Positions 17,422-24,235 of a stretch of DNA of 24,377 nucleotides are shown in pieces; position 1 is the stretch's first letter; every line of letters starts with the position of its first letter. The DNA is taken from NCBI RefSeq assembly GCF_937958535.1, contig NZ_CALGNQ010000167.1:1-24377 (forward strand), read 5' to 3'. This stretch comes from an uncultured Georgenia sp. GTDB taxonomy: Bacteria > Actinomycetota > Actinomycetes > Actinomycetales > Actinomycetaceae. A model generated the notes under the pieces. That model worked only from the letters and a program-made list of their open reading frames with translations, made no database searches and was not told where the DNA came from. The translations under genes and the position numbers were made by a program.

Positions 17422-18062
17422 ATGATCGATCTCACGCCCGGGTGGCAGGTGGCGCTGGAGGCGGTGGGCTGGGCCGGGTCCGCTGTCGTCGTCTGGTCGA
17501 TGATGCAGCAGCGCATCCTGCGGCTGCGGCTGTACAACCTCGTCGGCTGCCTGGTGCAGATCCTCTACAACGGCGTGCTCGGGGTGTGGCCGGTCGTGAC
17601 CCTGAACGTCGTGCTCGCGGCGATCCAGGTGGTCAACCTCCGGCGGCTGCTGCGTGGCCGCGACGACCCGACGAGCTACGCGGTCGCCGAGGTGCCGGCG
17701 GACGGCCCGCTCGTGGCCCACCTGCTGGGGGAGCACCGGCAGGACGTCGTGCGGTTCCAGCCCGGCTTCGAGCGCCCGTCGCGGGACGCGGAGGCCTACC
17801 TCGTGCTCTCGGGCGACGAGGTCATCGGCTGCGTCGTCGTCCACGACGCCGGAGACGGGGGGCGCAGATCGAGCTCGACTACGTCACCGAGAAGTACCGC
17901 GACTTCACCCCGGGCCAGTTCGTACTCCACCGCAGCGGGGTCCTGGCCGCCCGCGGGTACCGGGCCGTGGCGTCGGCCCCGGACACGGTCGACCCCTACT
18001 ACGGGCAGATCGGCTTCGAGCGGCGGGGGGACCGCTACGTCCTGGAGCTGGGCACCGCCTAG
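17422..18062 (+). pseudogene. Frameshifted YgjV-type membrane / GNAT-like fusion gene
   Basis: The ATG at 17422, after GAGGAG (17411-17416), opens a protein whose first 75 residues form three hydrophobic segments like the YgjV inner-membrane family (AVGWAGSAVVVWSMM, LVGCLVQILYNGVLGVWP, VVTLNVVLAAIQVV). A cytoplasmic domain follows up to VIGCVVVHDAGDG, and there the frame breaks in a run of six G (17857-17862). Homologous-looking sequence continues one frame over (IELDYVTEKYRDFTPGQF ... PYYGQIGFERRGDRYVLEL) to a stop at 18062. One more G would restore a protein of about 213 residues. The second part resembles a GNAT acetyltransferase fold (PYYGQIGF as motif B). The break may be a true mutation, a sequencing error in the homopolymer, or -1 slippage. 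Read without correction, the first frame continues with low-complexity Ser/Thr/Pro/Arg sequence. Function unknown. Confidence 0.8.
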
Positions 18063-18065
18063 GGG

Positions 18066-18494
18066 TCAGCCGCCGGGGACGATGCGCTCGAGCAGCTCCT
18101 CGAGCAGGGCCGCCTCGTCGGCGCTCAGGGGGGCGAGGGCCTCCTGCTCGAGCCGGGCGAGGTCCGGTCGCAGGGTCTCGTGCACGGCACGGCCCCGGTC
18201 GGACAGGTGGACGACCACGCGCCGGCGGTCGGCGGCGTCGACGTTGCGGTAGACGAGGGCCGTCTCGGCGAGCCGGTCGACCACCCGGGTCAGGGTGGGG
18301 CCGGTGATCCGGGTGCTCTCACGCAGCTGCCGCATCGGCTGGGGGCCGTCGGCGGCGAGGGACTGCAGCACCCGCCAGGCGTCGTAGCTCAGGCCGTGGG
18401 AGCGCAGCACCGCCTCCGCCCGGGTGCGCATCCCGGCGGCGACGTCGTCGAGGAGGTCGACGGCCGTCCTCCTCGTGTCCGTTCTGCCCGTCAT
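18066..18494 (-). CDS. MarR-family transcriptional regulator
   Basis: This 142-residue protein is a MarR-type winged-helix regulator acting as a dimer. The DNA-binding core spans about residues 50-105: helix-turn-helix MRQLRESTRITGPTLTRVVDRL and the wing with the family signature DAADRRRVVVHLSDRG. Helices at both ends would form the dimer interface. The ATG at 18494 is the only reasonable start; upstream GGGAAGAG is rather distant. The gene ends 3 bases from the convergent YgjV-type gene and is divergent from the AmiC-like gene across 114 bases, which points to control of the amide genes. An AT-rich dyad with MarR-operator geometry lies at the fmdB promoter (19742-19761). The ligand is unknown; an amide, or an AmiC-mediated signal, is inference. 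Confidence 0.9.
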   Translation of the reverse strand: MTGRTDTRRTAVDLLDDVAAGMRTRAEAVLRSHGLSYDAWRVLQSLAADGPQPMRQLRESTRITGPTLTRVVDRLAETALVYRNVDAADRRRVVVHLSDRGRAVHETLRPDLARLEQEALAPLSADEAALLEELLERIVPGG

Positions 18495-18511
18495 CTACCG
18501 GTCCGCTCTTC

Positions 18512-18527
18512 CCAACGCCAGGGTTGG
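18512..18527. promoter_or_regulatory. Inverted repeat between marR and the AmiC-like gene
   Basis: CCAAC (18512-18516) and GTTGG (18523-18527) form a perfect 5-bp inverted repeat with a 6-nt spacer, 18 bases upstream of the MarR start. It could be an autoregulatory operator. It does not resemble the fmdB dyad. The rest of the 114-base gap shows only weak -10-like sequences. Confidence 0.3.
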
Positions 18528-18608
18528 TCGCCATAGTGGACGCACACCCATCGGCACAAGGTATCCCGAAACCCGCTCCCGGGCTCAACGACGCGCGAGG
18601 GGGTCAGC

Positions 18609-19658
18609 GTGAGCGAGCACGGTGTCCGCGTGGGCCTCGTCATCCCGCTCCAGGGGCCCGCCGGCATCTTCGGCCCGTCCTGCGAGGCGGTCGCCGCGAC
18701 GGCGGTGCGCCGGGTCAACCGGTCGGGGTGGCTCGACGGTCCGATGAGCCTGGAGGTGGTCGACGGCGGGCGCGAGCCCCGGGCCGTGGCGGCGGAGGTG
18801 TCCCGGCTCATCGCCGCCGGGCGGATCGACGCCGTCACCGGCTGGCACATCTCCGCCGTGCGCGAGGCCCTGGCCCCGGTCACGGTGGGCCGGGTGCCCT
18901 ACGCCTACACCTCGATCTACGAGGGCGGGGAGCACCGGCCCGGCGTCTTCTGCACCGGTGAGACACCCGTACGTCAGGTCGCCCCGGCGCTGCGGTGGAT
19001 GCGGGACGAGCTCGGGGTGCGGCGGTGGTTCGTCGTCGGCGACGACTACGTGTGGCCGCACCGCTCCGTGGCCCGCACCCGGGAGTTCGCCCACGAGCTC
19101 GACCTGGAGCTGCGCGGGGTCGCCTACGTCCCACTCGGCACCCGGGACTTCTCCGCCGTGCTCCGCTGCATCGCGGCCAGTGACGCCCAGGGTGTCCTGC
19201 TCTTCCTCGTCGGGCAGGACGCCGTGCAATTCAACCGCGCCTTCGCCGCCCGCGGCCTGGACGAGCGGATGGTGCGGCTCAGCCCGCTGCTGGGGGAGAG
19301 CGTGCTCCTCGCCAGCGGTGCCGAGAACACGCGCGGGGTGTACTCCAGCGCCGCCTACTTCCGCTCCCTCGCCACCACCGACGCGCTGGAGTTCGGGCAG
19401 GACTACGTCGCCGAGCACGGACCGGACGCACCCCCGCTCAACAATGCGGCGGAGTCCTGCTACGAGGGCCTCATGGCGCTCGCCGCCCTCGTCCGGCGCG
19501 CCCGCAGCGTCGCCGTGGCGGACATCCTGCGCAGCGCCGAGGGTGCCGGGTACGACGGCCCCCGCGGTGCGATGTCCCTCCGCGGCAACCACGTCCACCA
19601 GCGGGTCCACCTCGCCCGCGCCGACGGCTACGACTTCGACGTGCTCGCCACCCTCTAG
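18609..19658 (+). CDS. amiC: AmiC-like cytosolic amide-binding sensor
   Basis: This 349-residue protein has the type I periplasmic-binding-protein fold of the AmiC/FmdD/UrtA group. It starts directly with the first strand (VRVGLVIPLQGPAGIFGPSC) and has no signal peptide or lipobox, so it should stay in the cytoplasm like Pseudomonas AmiC, which senses short amides and restrains the antiterminator AmiR. Similar segments include YEGGEHRPGVFCTGETP, FVVGDDYVWPHRS and PLNNAAESCYEGL. The GTG at 18609 has a G-rich ribosome binding site (AGGGGG, 18598-18603). No ABC permease or ATPase gene is nearby, arguing against a transport role, and no AmiR gene is present. The fmdB promoter lies 73 bases after the stop, behind two hairpins. 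The amide ligand is inferred from family and context. Confidence 0.85.
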   Translation: MSEHGVRVGLVIPLQGPAGIFGPSCEAVAATAVRRVNRSGWLDGPMSLEVVDGGREPRAVAAEVSRLIAAGRIDAVTGWHISAVREALAPVTVGRVPYAYTSIYEGGEHRPGVFCTGETPVRQVAPALRWMRDELGVRRWFVVGDDYVWPHRSVARTREFAHELDLELRGVAYVPLGTRDFSAVLRCIAASDAQGVLLFLVGQDAVQFNRAFAARGLDERMVRLSPLLGESVLLASGAENTRGVYSSAAYFRSLATTDALEFGQDYVAEHGPDAPPLNNAAESCYEGLMALAALVRRARSVAVADILRSAEGAGYDGPRGAMSLRGNHVHQRVHLARADGYDFDVLATL

Positions 19659-19688
19659 CTAGCACCCGTCTCCGGCGTGCCGCCCACC

Positions 19689-19728
19689 CGCCGGCGGCCG
19701 GCGCGGCGTGCCCGGCAGCAGCCGGCAC
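19689..19728 (+). terminator. Two GC-rich hairpins after the AmiC-like gene
   Basis: CGCCGG/CCGGCG (19689-19703, 3-nt loop) and GTGCCCGGC/GCCGGCAC (19708-19728, 4-nt loop, one bulged C) lie between the AmiC-like gene and the TTGACA of the fmdB promoter. They probably separate the two transcripts. They lie upstream of the fmdB promoter, so they are not an amiE-style leader attenuator for that promoter, but read-through from amiC could still be controlled here. Confidence 0.45.
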
Positions 19729-19730
19729 CC

Positions 19731-19775
19731 TTGACAGGAGATTAGTTCCAGTTGAAACTAAACCGACTGGAACTA
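19731..19775 (+). promoter_or_regulatory. fmdB promoter with overlapping dyad operator
   Basis: A perfect -35 box TTGACA (19731-19736) and a -10-like GAAACT (19754-19759) are 17 bases apart. Over the spacer and -10 lies the 20-bp pseudo-palindrome TTAGTTCCAGTTGAAACTAA (19742-19761), 16 of 20 positions symmetrical. A further half-site makes a perfect 10-bp inverted repeat, TAGTTCCAGT (19743-19752) with ACTGGAACTA (19766-19775). The AT-rich dyad stands out in this GC-rich DNA. A bound repressor, most simply the nearby MarR protein, would block RNA polymerase. Confidence 0.75.
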
Positions 19776-19789
19776 CGTGAGGTGAGCCA

Positions 19790-20122
19790 ATGCCGACCTA
19801 CACCTTCCGCTGCGATTCCTGCGACGAGTTCACCGCTGTCCTGCCGATGTCCGAACTGCGCCCCACCCGGCCCTGTCCGCGGTGCGCCCGGGAGAGCCGA
19901 CGCGTCTACGGGGTGGCCCCGGCGCTGCTGAGCACACCCGCCGGCCTGCGCCGCGGCATCGAGGCTGCGGCCGCCAGCGCCGAGTCGCCCCAGGTGGTCC
20001 GCTCCATCCCCGCGGGCGCCCCACGGCCCCGGACGCAGCGGTGGAGCCCCTTCACCGGGCCGCGCCCCGTCAACGCCGCACAGCGCGCCCGTGGGCCCTT
20101 CCCCTCGCTGCCTCGGTGGTGA
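19790..20122 (+). CDS. fmdB: FmdB family zinc-ribbon protein
   Basis: This 110-residue protein carries the FmdB zinc ribbon at its N-terminus: MPTYTFRCDSC with C8 and C11, then C29 and C32 in PCPRC. The remaining residues (about 50-110) are rich in Pro, Arg and Ala and look disordered. FmdB proteins occur beside formamidase genes (named in Methylophilus) and are suspected regulators or accessory proteins; no biochemical role is firmly known to me. The ATG at 19790 follows GAGGTGA (19779-19785). It is the first gene behind the TTGACA promoter, and amiS starts 4 bases after its stop, so fmdB-amiS-fmdA is one operon. Being first in the operon fits a regulatory or metal-related helper, but that is inference. 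Confidence 0.9.
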   Translation: MPTYTFRCDSCDEFTAVLPMSELRPTRPCPRCARESRRVYGVAPALLSTPAGLRRGIEAAAASAESPQVVRSIPAGAPRPRTQRWSPFTGPRPVNAAQRARGPFPSLPRW

Positions 20123-20125
20123 CCC

Positions 20126-20764
20126 GTGGGCGCCGTCGGGCTGATCTACGTCGGAGCGGTCCTCTTCGTCAACGGCGTCATGCTCCTCGGCCACGCCACC
20201 CCCAGGTCCGTGGCGCCGCTCAACCTCTTCGTGGGGGGACTGCAGGTGCTCACCCCCACCTACCTCATCATCGCCGCCGACGGTGACCCCGGGCAGATCG
20301 CGCTCGCCGCCGGGCTCTACTTCTTCGGCTTCACCTACCTGTGGGTGGGCATCAACGGCATCACCGGCTGGCCCAACCACGGTCTGGGCTGGTTCTCGCT
20401 CACCGTGACCGTCGGTGCCCTCGTCTTCGCCGTGCACTCCTGGACGGTGGTCGGCGACCGCGCCTTCACCGTCCTGTGGCTGCTGTGGGCCCTGCTGTGG
20501 TTCGCCTTCTTCCTCCTCATGGCGCTGGGCAGGGACGAGCTGGGACCCGCCGTCGGTGTCCTCGCGGCCGGGTACGGGGTGCTGACGACGGGTGGCCCGG
20601 GCCTCCTGCTCATCGGGGGCTGGTGGGAGGACTCGGCGGGGCTCGCCCTCGGGCTCGCCGTCGCCGGCATCGCCCTCGTGCCCCTCAGCGGACCCCTCGC
20701 CCGCGCCCTGCGGGCCAAGCCGAGCCCCCATCGTCGGACGGCCGACTCCGCGGCGTCCGAGTGA
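20126..20764 (+). CDS. amiS: AmiS/UreI family amide/urea channel
   Basis: This 212-residue integral membrane protein belongs to the AmiS/UreI family, whose members let urea or short amides cross the cytoplasmic membrane; Helicobacter UreI is proton gated. Six hydrophobic segments can be seen: IYVGAVLFVNGVMLL, PLNLFVGGLQVLTPTYLII, ALAAGLYFFGFTYLWVGI, GWFSLTVTVGALVFAV, FTVLWLLWALLWFAFFLLMAL and the C-terminal pair region GPGLLLIGGWW to LGLAVAGIALV. The polar tail after residue 195 is short and basic. The GTG at 20126 starts 4 bases after the fmdB stop; no strong ribosome binding site is visible, so coupled translation is likely. With fmdA next, formamide or acetamide is the likely permeant. Confidence 0.93.
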   Translation: MGAVGLIYVGAVLFVNGVMLLGHATPRSVAPLNLFVGGLQVLTPTYLIIAADGDPGQIALAAGLYFFGFTYLWVGINGITGWPNHGLGWFSLTVTVGALVFAVHSWTVVGDRAFTVLWLLWALLWFAFFLLMALGRDELGPAVGVLAAGYGVLTTGGPGLLLIGGWWEDSAGLALGLAVAGIALVPLSGPLARALRAKPSPHRRTADSAASE

Positions 20765-20784
20765 ACCGAGTGAAAGGAAAACCC

Positions 20785-22032
20785 ATGCCTGAGGTCGTGT
20801 TCAGCGTCGACCAGAGCAAGTCCATGCGGGACCAGGCGGTACCGGGCCACAACCGGTGGCACCCGGACATCCCGCCCGCCGTGACGATCAAGCCGGGCAC
20901 CGACATCCGCGTCGAGTGCAAGGAGTGGACGGACGGCCAGATCGGCAACAACGACTCGGCCAACGACGTCCGGGACGTCGACCTCTCGGTCGCCCACATG
21001 CTCTCCGGACCCATCGCCGTCGAAGGGGCCGAGCCGGGCGACCTCCTCGTCGTCGACATCCTCGACCTCGGTCCGGTGCCGCAGACCGTGGGACCCAACT
21101 GCGGTGAGGGCTGGGGCTACTCCGGGATCTTCGCCAAGGTCAACGGCGGCGGCTTCCTCACCGACTACTTCCCCGACGCCTACAAGGCGGTGTGGGACTT
21201 CCAGGGCCAGCAGTGCACGTCGCGGCACGTGCCGGGGGTGAAGTTCACCGGTATCACCCACCCGGGACTGTTCGGCACCGCGCCCTCGCCGGAGATGCTC
21301 GCCCAGTGGAACGCCCGCGAGCGGGCGCTCATCGCCACCGACCCGGACCGCGTCCCGCCGCTCGCGCTGCCGCCGCTGGCCGACGGCGTGCTCGGCGGCA
21401 CCGCGGAGGGGGACATCCTGGACCGGATCGCCCAGGACGGCGCCCGCACCGTGCCCCCGCGGGAGAACGGCGGCAACCACGACATCAAGAACTTCACCCG
21501 GGGCAGCCGCGTCTTCTACCCGGTCCACGTCCCGGGTGGCCTGCTGTCGGGCGGCGACCTCCACTTCAGCCAGGGCGACGGCGAGATCAACTTCTGCGGC
21601 GCCATCGAGATGGGTGGGTTCATCGACTTCCACGTCGACCTCATCAAGGGCGGCATGGAGACCTACGGCATCCACCGCAACCCGGTCTTCATCCCGGGCC
21701 GGGTGGCACCGCTGTACTCGGAGTTCCTCACGTTCATCGGCATCTCGGTGGACCACCGGGACGACACGAACCTCTACCTCGACGCCACCGAGGCCTACCG
21801 CAACGCGTGCCTCAACGCCATCGAGTACCTCAAGAAGTGGGGGTACACCGGTGAACAGGCCTACCTCATCCTCGGCACCGCGCCCGTGGAGGGACGGATC
21901 GGCGGCGTCGTCGACATCCCCAACGCCTGCTGCTCGCTGTTCCTGCCGACGGAGATCTTCGACATGGACATCCGGCCCGGCGGCGACGGGCCCACCTACG
22001 TCGACCGTGGGCAGGTGGCCGTGACCTCCTGA
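20785..22032 (+). CDS. fmdA: Formamidase (acetamidase/formamidase family, FmdA)
   Basis: FmdA hydrolyses formamide to formate and ammonium in the cytoplasm. The 415-residue protein matches the FmdA/AmdA family in length and along its whole sequence: N-terminal PEVVFSVDQSKSMRDQ, HNRWHPDIPP, ECKEWTDGQIGNNDSANDVR, GPNCGEGWGYSGIF, GITHPGLFGTAPS, PPRENGGNHDIKNF, GGDLHFSQGDGEINFCGAIE and GGVVDIPNACCSLFLPTEIF. Family members are zinc-independent of the amidase-signature group and accept formamide best, acetamide less. The ATG at 20785 follows AAAGGAAA at good spacing; the upstream open frame is a shadow of amiS. It is the last gene of the operon, 20 bases after amiS, and a strong hairpin follows. 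Ammonium for nitrogen nutrition is the likely benefit; no formate dehydrogenase is in the window. Confidence 0.96.
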   Translation: MPEVVFSVDQSKSMRDQAVPGHNRWHPDIPPAVTIKPGTDIRVECKEWTDGQIGNNDSANDVRDVDLSVAHMLSGPIAVEGAEPGDLLVVDILDLGPVPQTVGPNCGEGWGYSGIFAKVNGGGFLTDYFPDAYKAVWDFQGQQCTSRHVPGVKFTGITHPGLFGTAPSPEMLAQWNARERALIATDPDRVPPLALPPLADGVLGGTAEGDILDRIAQDGARTVPPRENGGNHDIKNFTRGSRVFYPVHVPGGLLSGGDLHFSQGDGEINFCGAIEMGGFIDFHVDLIKGGMETYGIHRNPVFIPGRVAPLYSEFLTFIGISVDHRDDTNLYLDATEAYRNACLNAIEYLKKWGYTGEQAYLILGTAPVEGRIGGVVDIPNACCSLFLPTEIFDMDIRPGGDGPTYVDRGQVAVTS

Positions 22033-22076
22033 CGGTCCCCACGGCGCGCCAAGGAGAGGGCGGCGCCCACGGACGA

Positions 22077-22115
22077 CGAAGGCCCCTGGCCGGCTACGCC
22101 GGTCAGGGGCCTTCG
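22077..22115. terminator. Strong bidirectional terminator between fmdA and tRNA-Val
   Basis: Two 17-nt arms (22077-22093 and 22099-22115) pair around a 5-nt loop with one G-U pair. The hairpin lies 44 bases after the fmdA stop and directly beyond the 3' end of the minus-strand tRNA-Val, so it can end both transcripts. On the plus strand it is followed by no T-tract. Confidence 0.8.
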
Positions 22116-22116
22116 C

Positions 22117-22191
22117 TGGTGGGCGATACTGGGTTCGAACCAGTGACCTCCTCGGTGTGAACGAGGCGCTCTACCACTGAGCCAATCGCCC
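22117..22191 (-). tRNA. tRNA-Val (anticodon CAC)
   Basis: The minus strand folds into a full cloverleaf: 7-bp acceptor stem GGGCGAT/ATCGCCC, D arm GCTC/GAGC, anticodon stem CCTCG/CGAGG with loop TTCACAC (anticodon CAC at 22157-22159, reading GUG), T arm ACTGG/CCAGT with TTCGAAC, discriminator A and an encoded CCA end (22117-22119). Confidence 0.96.
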
Positions 22192-22201
22192 GCGAGGTCC
22201 G

Positions 22202-22230
22202 ATAATAACGTACCCGCGCGCCGCGCCCAA
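22202..22230 (-). promoter_or_regulatory. tRNA-Val promoter
   Basis: On the minus strand TTGGGC (22230 to 22225) and TATTAT (22207 to 22202) are 17 bases apart. The tRNA begins 11 bases after the -10 box. This strong consensus promoter lies in the 46-base gap after pabC. Confidence 0.65.
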
Positions 22231-22237
22231 AACCGCC

Positions 22238-23101
22238 TCACGGGTCGAGGTCCTCGGCGACGCGGTCGGCGAAGACCTGCTGCATCCGCAGGGTGAGCGG
22301 GCCCGGGCGCAGCTCCCGTCCGTCCAGCGCGGCCACCGGGACGATGCCCCGAGTGGCGGACGTCACGGCTGCGTGCTCCGCCGTCCGGAAGTCGTCCAGG
22401 GGGATGGTCGCCTCCCGGAGGGGCAGCCCGGCGGCGGTGCCCCACTCCAGGACGAGCTCCCGGGTGACGCCGGGCAGGCAGCCGGAGGAGAGCGGCGGGG
22501 TGAGGAGCGCGCCGTCGGTCTCGAGGAAGACGTTGCTCCACGACCCCTCGCACAGCTCGCCGCGGGTGTTGCCCAGCACCGCCTCCTCACCCCCGCGGCT
22601 GCGGGCGTACTCCAGGGCGAGCACGTTCTCCGCGTACGACGTCGACTTCACCCCGGCCAGCGGGGAGCGTTCGTTGCGCACCCACGGCACGACGACGACG
22701 GCCACGCGGGCGCTGCCGGGCGGTGAGCCGGGAGTGGGGTGGGCGACCTGCTCGGGCTCCGCGGTGACGAGGAGCGTGGGTCGGCCGCCGGTGCGCCCGG
22801 GCCCGCCGGCCGAGGCCCCGGCCGTCCACGTGACGCGCAGCCGGCCCGTGCCGCCGTCCAGCCGGGCGGCGAGGTCGAGCGCGGCGCGGGTGATGACGTC
22901 GGTCGGCGGCTCGGGCAGCCCGACCCGAGCGGCGGAGCGGCGCAGCCGCGCCAGGTGCCGGCGCAGCGCGAAGGGTCGTCCCGCGACGACGACGCAGGTG
23001 TCGAAGACGCCGTCGCCGACGAGCAGCCCACGGTCGAGCGCCGTCACGAGGCGGTCCTGCCCGGACCGGACCTCGCCGTCGAACCACACGAGGGTGCTCA
23101 T
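22238..23101 (-). CDS. pabC: Aminodeoxychorismate lyase (PabC), class IV aminotransferase
   Basis: This 287-residue fold-type IV PLP enzyme most likely splits 4-amino-4-deoxychorismate into p-aminobenzoate and pyruvate for folate synthesis. The PLP-binding lysine is K152 in GVKSTSYAEN. Other family features are ALDRGLLVGDGVFDT near residue 21, LGNTRGELCEGSWSNVFLE (about 195-213) and GCLPGVTRELVLEWG. The ATG at 23101 overlaps the stop codon of pabB (ATGA), so the two genes are coupled, which supports PabC over a branched-chain or D-amino acid aminotransferase. Length is normal. A tRNA-Val promoter follows directly after its stop. Confidence 0.92.
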   Translation of the reverse strand: MSTLVWFDGEVRSGQDRLVTALDRGLLVGDGVFDTCVVVAGRPFALRRHLARLRRSAARVGLPEPPTDVITRAALDLAARLDGGTGRLRVTWTAGASAGGPGRTGGRPTLLVTAEPEQVAHPTPGSPPGSARVAVVVVPWVRNERSPLAGVKSTSYAENVLALEYARSRGGEEAVLGNTRGELCEGSWSNVFLETDGALLTPPLSSGCLPGVTRELVLEWGTAAGLPLREATIPLDDFRTAEHAAVTSATRGIVPVAALDGRELRPGPLTLRMQQVFADRVAEDLDP

Positions 23102-24228
23102 GCCGACAGCCCGTAACCGGTGGAGGCGAGGGAGAGGAGGCGGGCCGCCTTGAGCTCGGTCTCCCGCCACTCGGCCTGCGGGTCACTGCCCCAGGTGATG
23201 CCCGCGCCCGTCCCGAAGCGCAGGGTGCCGGCGGCGTCGCCGTCGGAGGGCGGTGTCCACCAGAAGGTCCGTATGCCCACGGCGAGCTCGGCGCGCCCGG
23301 CATCGGCGTCGACCCAGCCCACGGCACCGCAGTACGGGCCACGCGGGGTGGGCTCCAGCTCCTCGATGAGCCGGAGCGCGCTCGACTTCGGTGCGCCGCT
23401 CACCGAGGCCGGGGGCAGGGTGGCGTCGAGGAGCGCCGTCCAGCCGGCGGGGTCGAGCGGGTGGCGCAGGGCGCCGCGGACCCGGGAGACGAGGTGGACC
23501 AGCCCCGGGTGGTGCTCGACCGCACACAGGTCGAGCACGGTGACCGTCCCCGGGCGGCACACCCGCTGCAGGTCGTTACGGACGAGGTCGGTGATCATGA
23601 CGTTCTCCGCGTGGTCCTTCGCCGCGAGGTCCGCGGCACGGGTGCCGGTGCCCTTGATCGGCCCGGAGGTGACGTGACCGTCCGCCACCGAGAGGAAGAG
23701 CTCGGGGGAGGCGGAGACGACCCACACCGGCCGGTGGCCCGACCCGCCGGGCACGTGGACCACCCCGCTGTACGGTGCCGGGTTGCCGGCCGCGAGGTGG
23801 CGGGCCAGGGCGGCGGCGTCGGGCTCGTCGTCGTCGGCGGCGCCGAGCGGGGCGCTGAGCACCCGGCACAGGTTGGCCTGGTAGACGTCGCCGTCGCGTA
23901 CGGCCGCACGGATCCGGTCGACGGCCGCGACGTAGCCGGCCTCGCCGAGGGAGCTGCGCCACGCGGAGGGGGCCGGGCCGCGCCAGCCGGGCTCGCCGTC
24001 GAGCGGCGGGGACGTGGTTCTCCTCACAGCGGACGGGTCGGAAACGACGTCCGCGAAGCGCCACCCGGTGACCTGACCCTCGAAGGACGCCACCACCGCC
24101 CACCACCCCGAACGGAGCGCCTCGGGGTGTTTTCGCAGGTCAACGGCCTCGACGAGGGTCGAGGCGCGGACTCCCGGGAAGGCGGCGTGGGCCTCGGGAC
24201 CGCGTCCTGGAGGGGTGGTGCGTGTCAC
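23098..24228 (-). CDS. pabB: Aminodeoxychorismate synthase component I (PabB)
   Basis: PabB converts chorismate and ammonia, supplied by the glutaminase PabA, into aminodeoxychorismate. The 376-residue protein carries the chorismate-binding domain from about residue 110 to the end. GPIKGTGTR with K192 is the PabB signature (anthranilate synthases have A or other residues there). ASPELFLSV, ENVMITDLVRNDL, PASVSGAPKSSALRLIEELEP and GIRTFWW follow in the usual order. The N-terminal domain is shorter than in the E. coli protein (453 residues). The GTG at 24228 is preferred: a TAGCGT -10 box lies 7 nt before it. The open frame runs on to 24315, but that part overlaps the promoter region and would lie almost up to the tRNA-Gly gene. 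No pabA is in the window or fused. Confidence 0.9.
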   Translation of the reverse strand: MTRTTPPGRGPEAHAAFPGVRASTLVEAVDLRKHPEALRSGWWAVVASFEGQVTGWRFADVVSDPSAVRRTTSPPLDGEPGWRGPAPSAWRSSLGEAGYVAAVDRIRAAVRDGDVYQANLCRVLSAPLGAADDDEPDAAALARHLAAGNPAPYSGVVHVPGGSGHRPVWVVSASPELFLSVADGHVTSGPIKGTGTRAADLAAKDHAENVMITDLVRNDLQRVCRPGTVTVLDLCAVEHHPGLVHLVSRVRGALRHPLDPAGWTALLDATLPPASVSGAPKSSALRLIEELEPTPRGPYCGAVGWVDADAGRAELAVGIRTFWWTPPSDGDAAGTLRFGTGAGITWGSDPQAEWRETELKAARLLSLASTGYGLSA

Positions 24229-24235
24229 GGCCGCC

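Noticed and set aside
18609..19658. Exported substrate-binding protein of a urea/amide ABC transporter
   Set aside because: There is no signal peptide or lipobox, and no permease or ATPase genes are adjacent.
19689..19728. An AmiR-type leader attenuator in front of the amide operon
   Set aside because: The hairpins lie before the TTGACA promoter of fmdB, not between a promoter and the genes, so they fit ordinary terminators better.
23098..24228. Anthranilate synthase component I (TrpE)
   Set aside because: The PIKGT motif with lysine and coupling to pabC indicate PabB.
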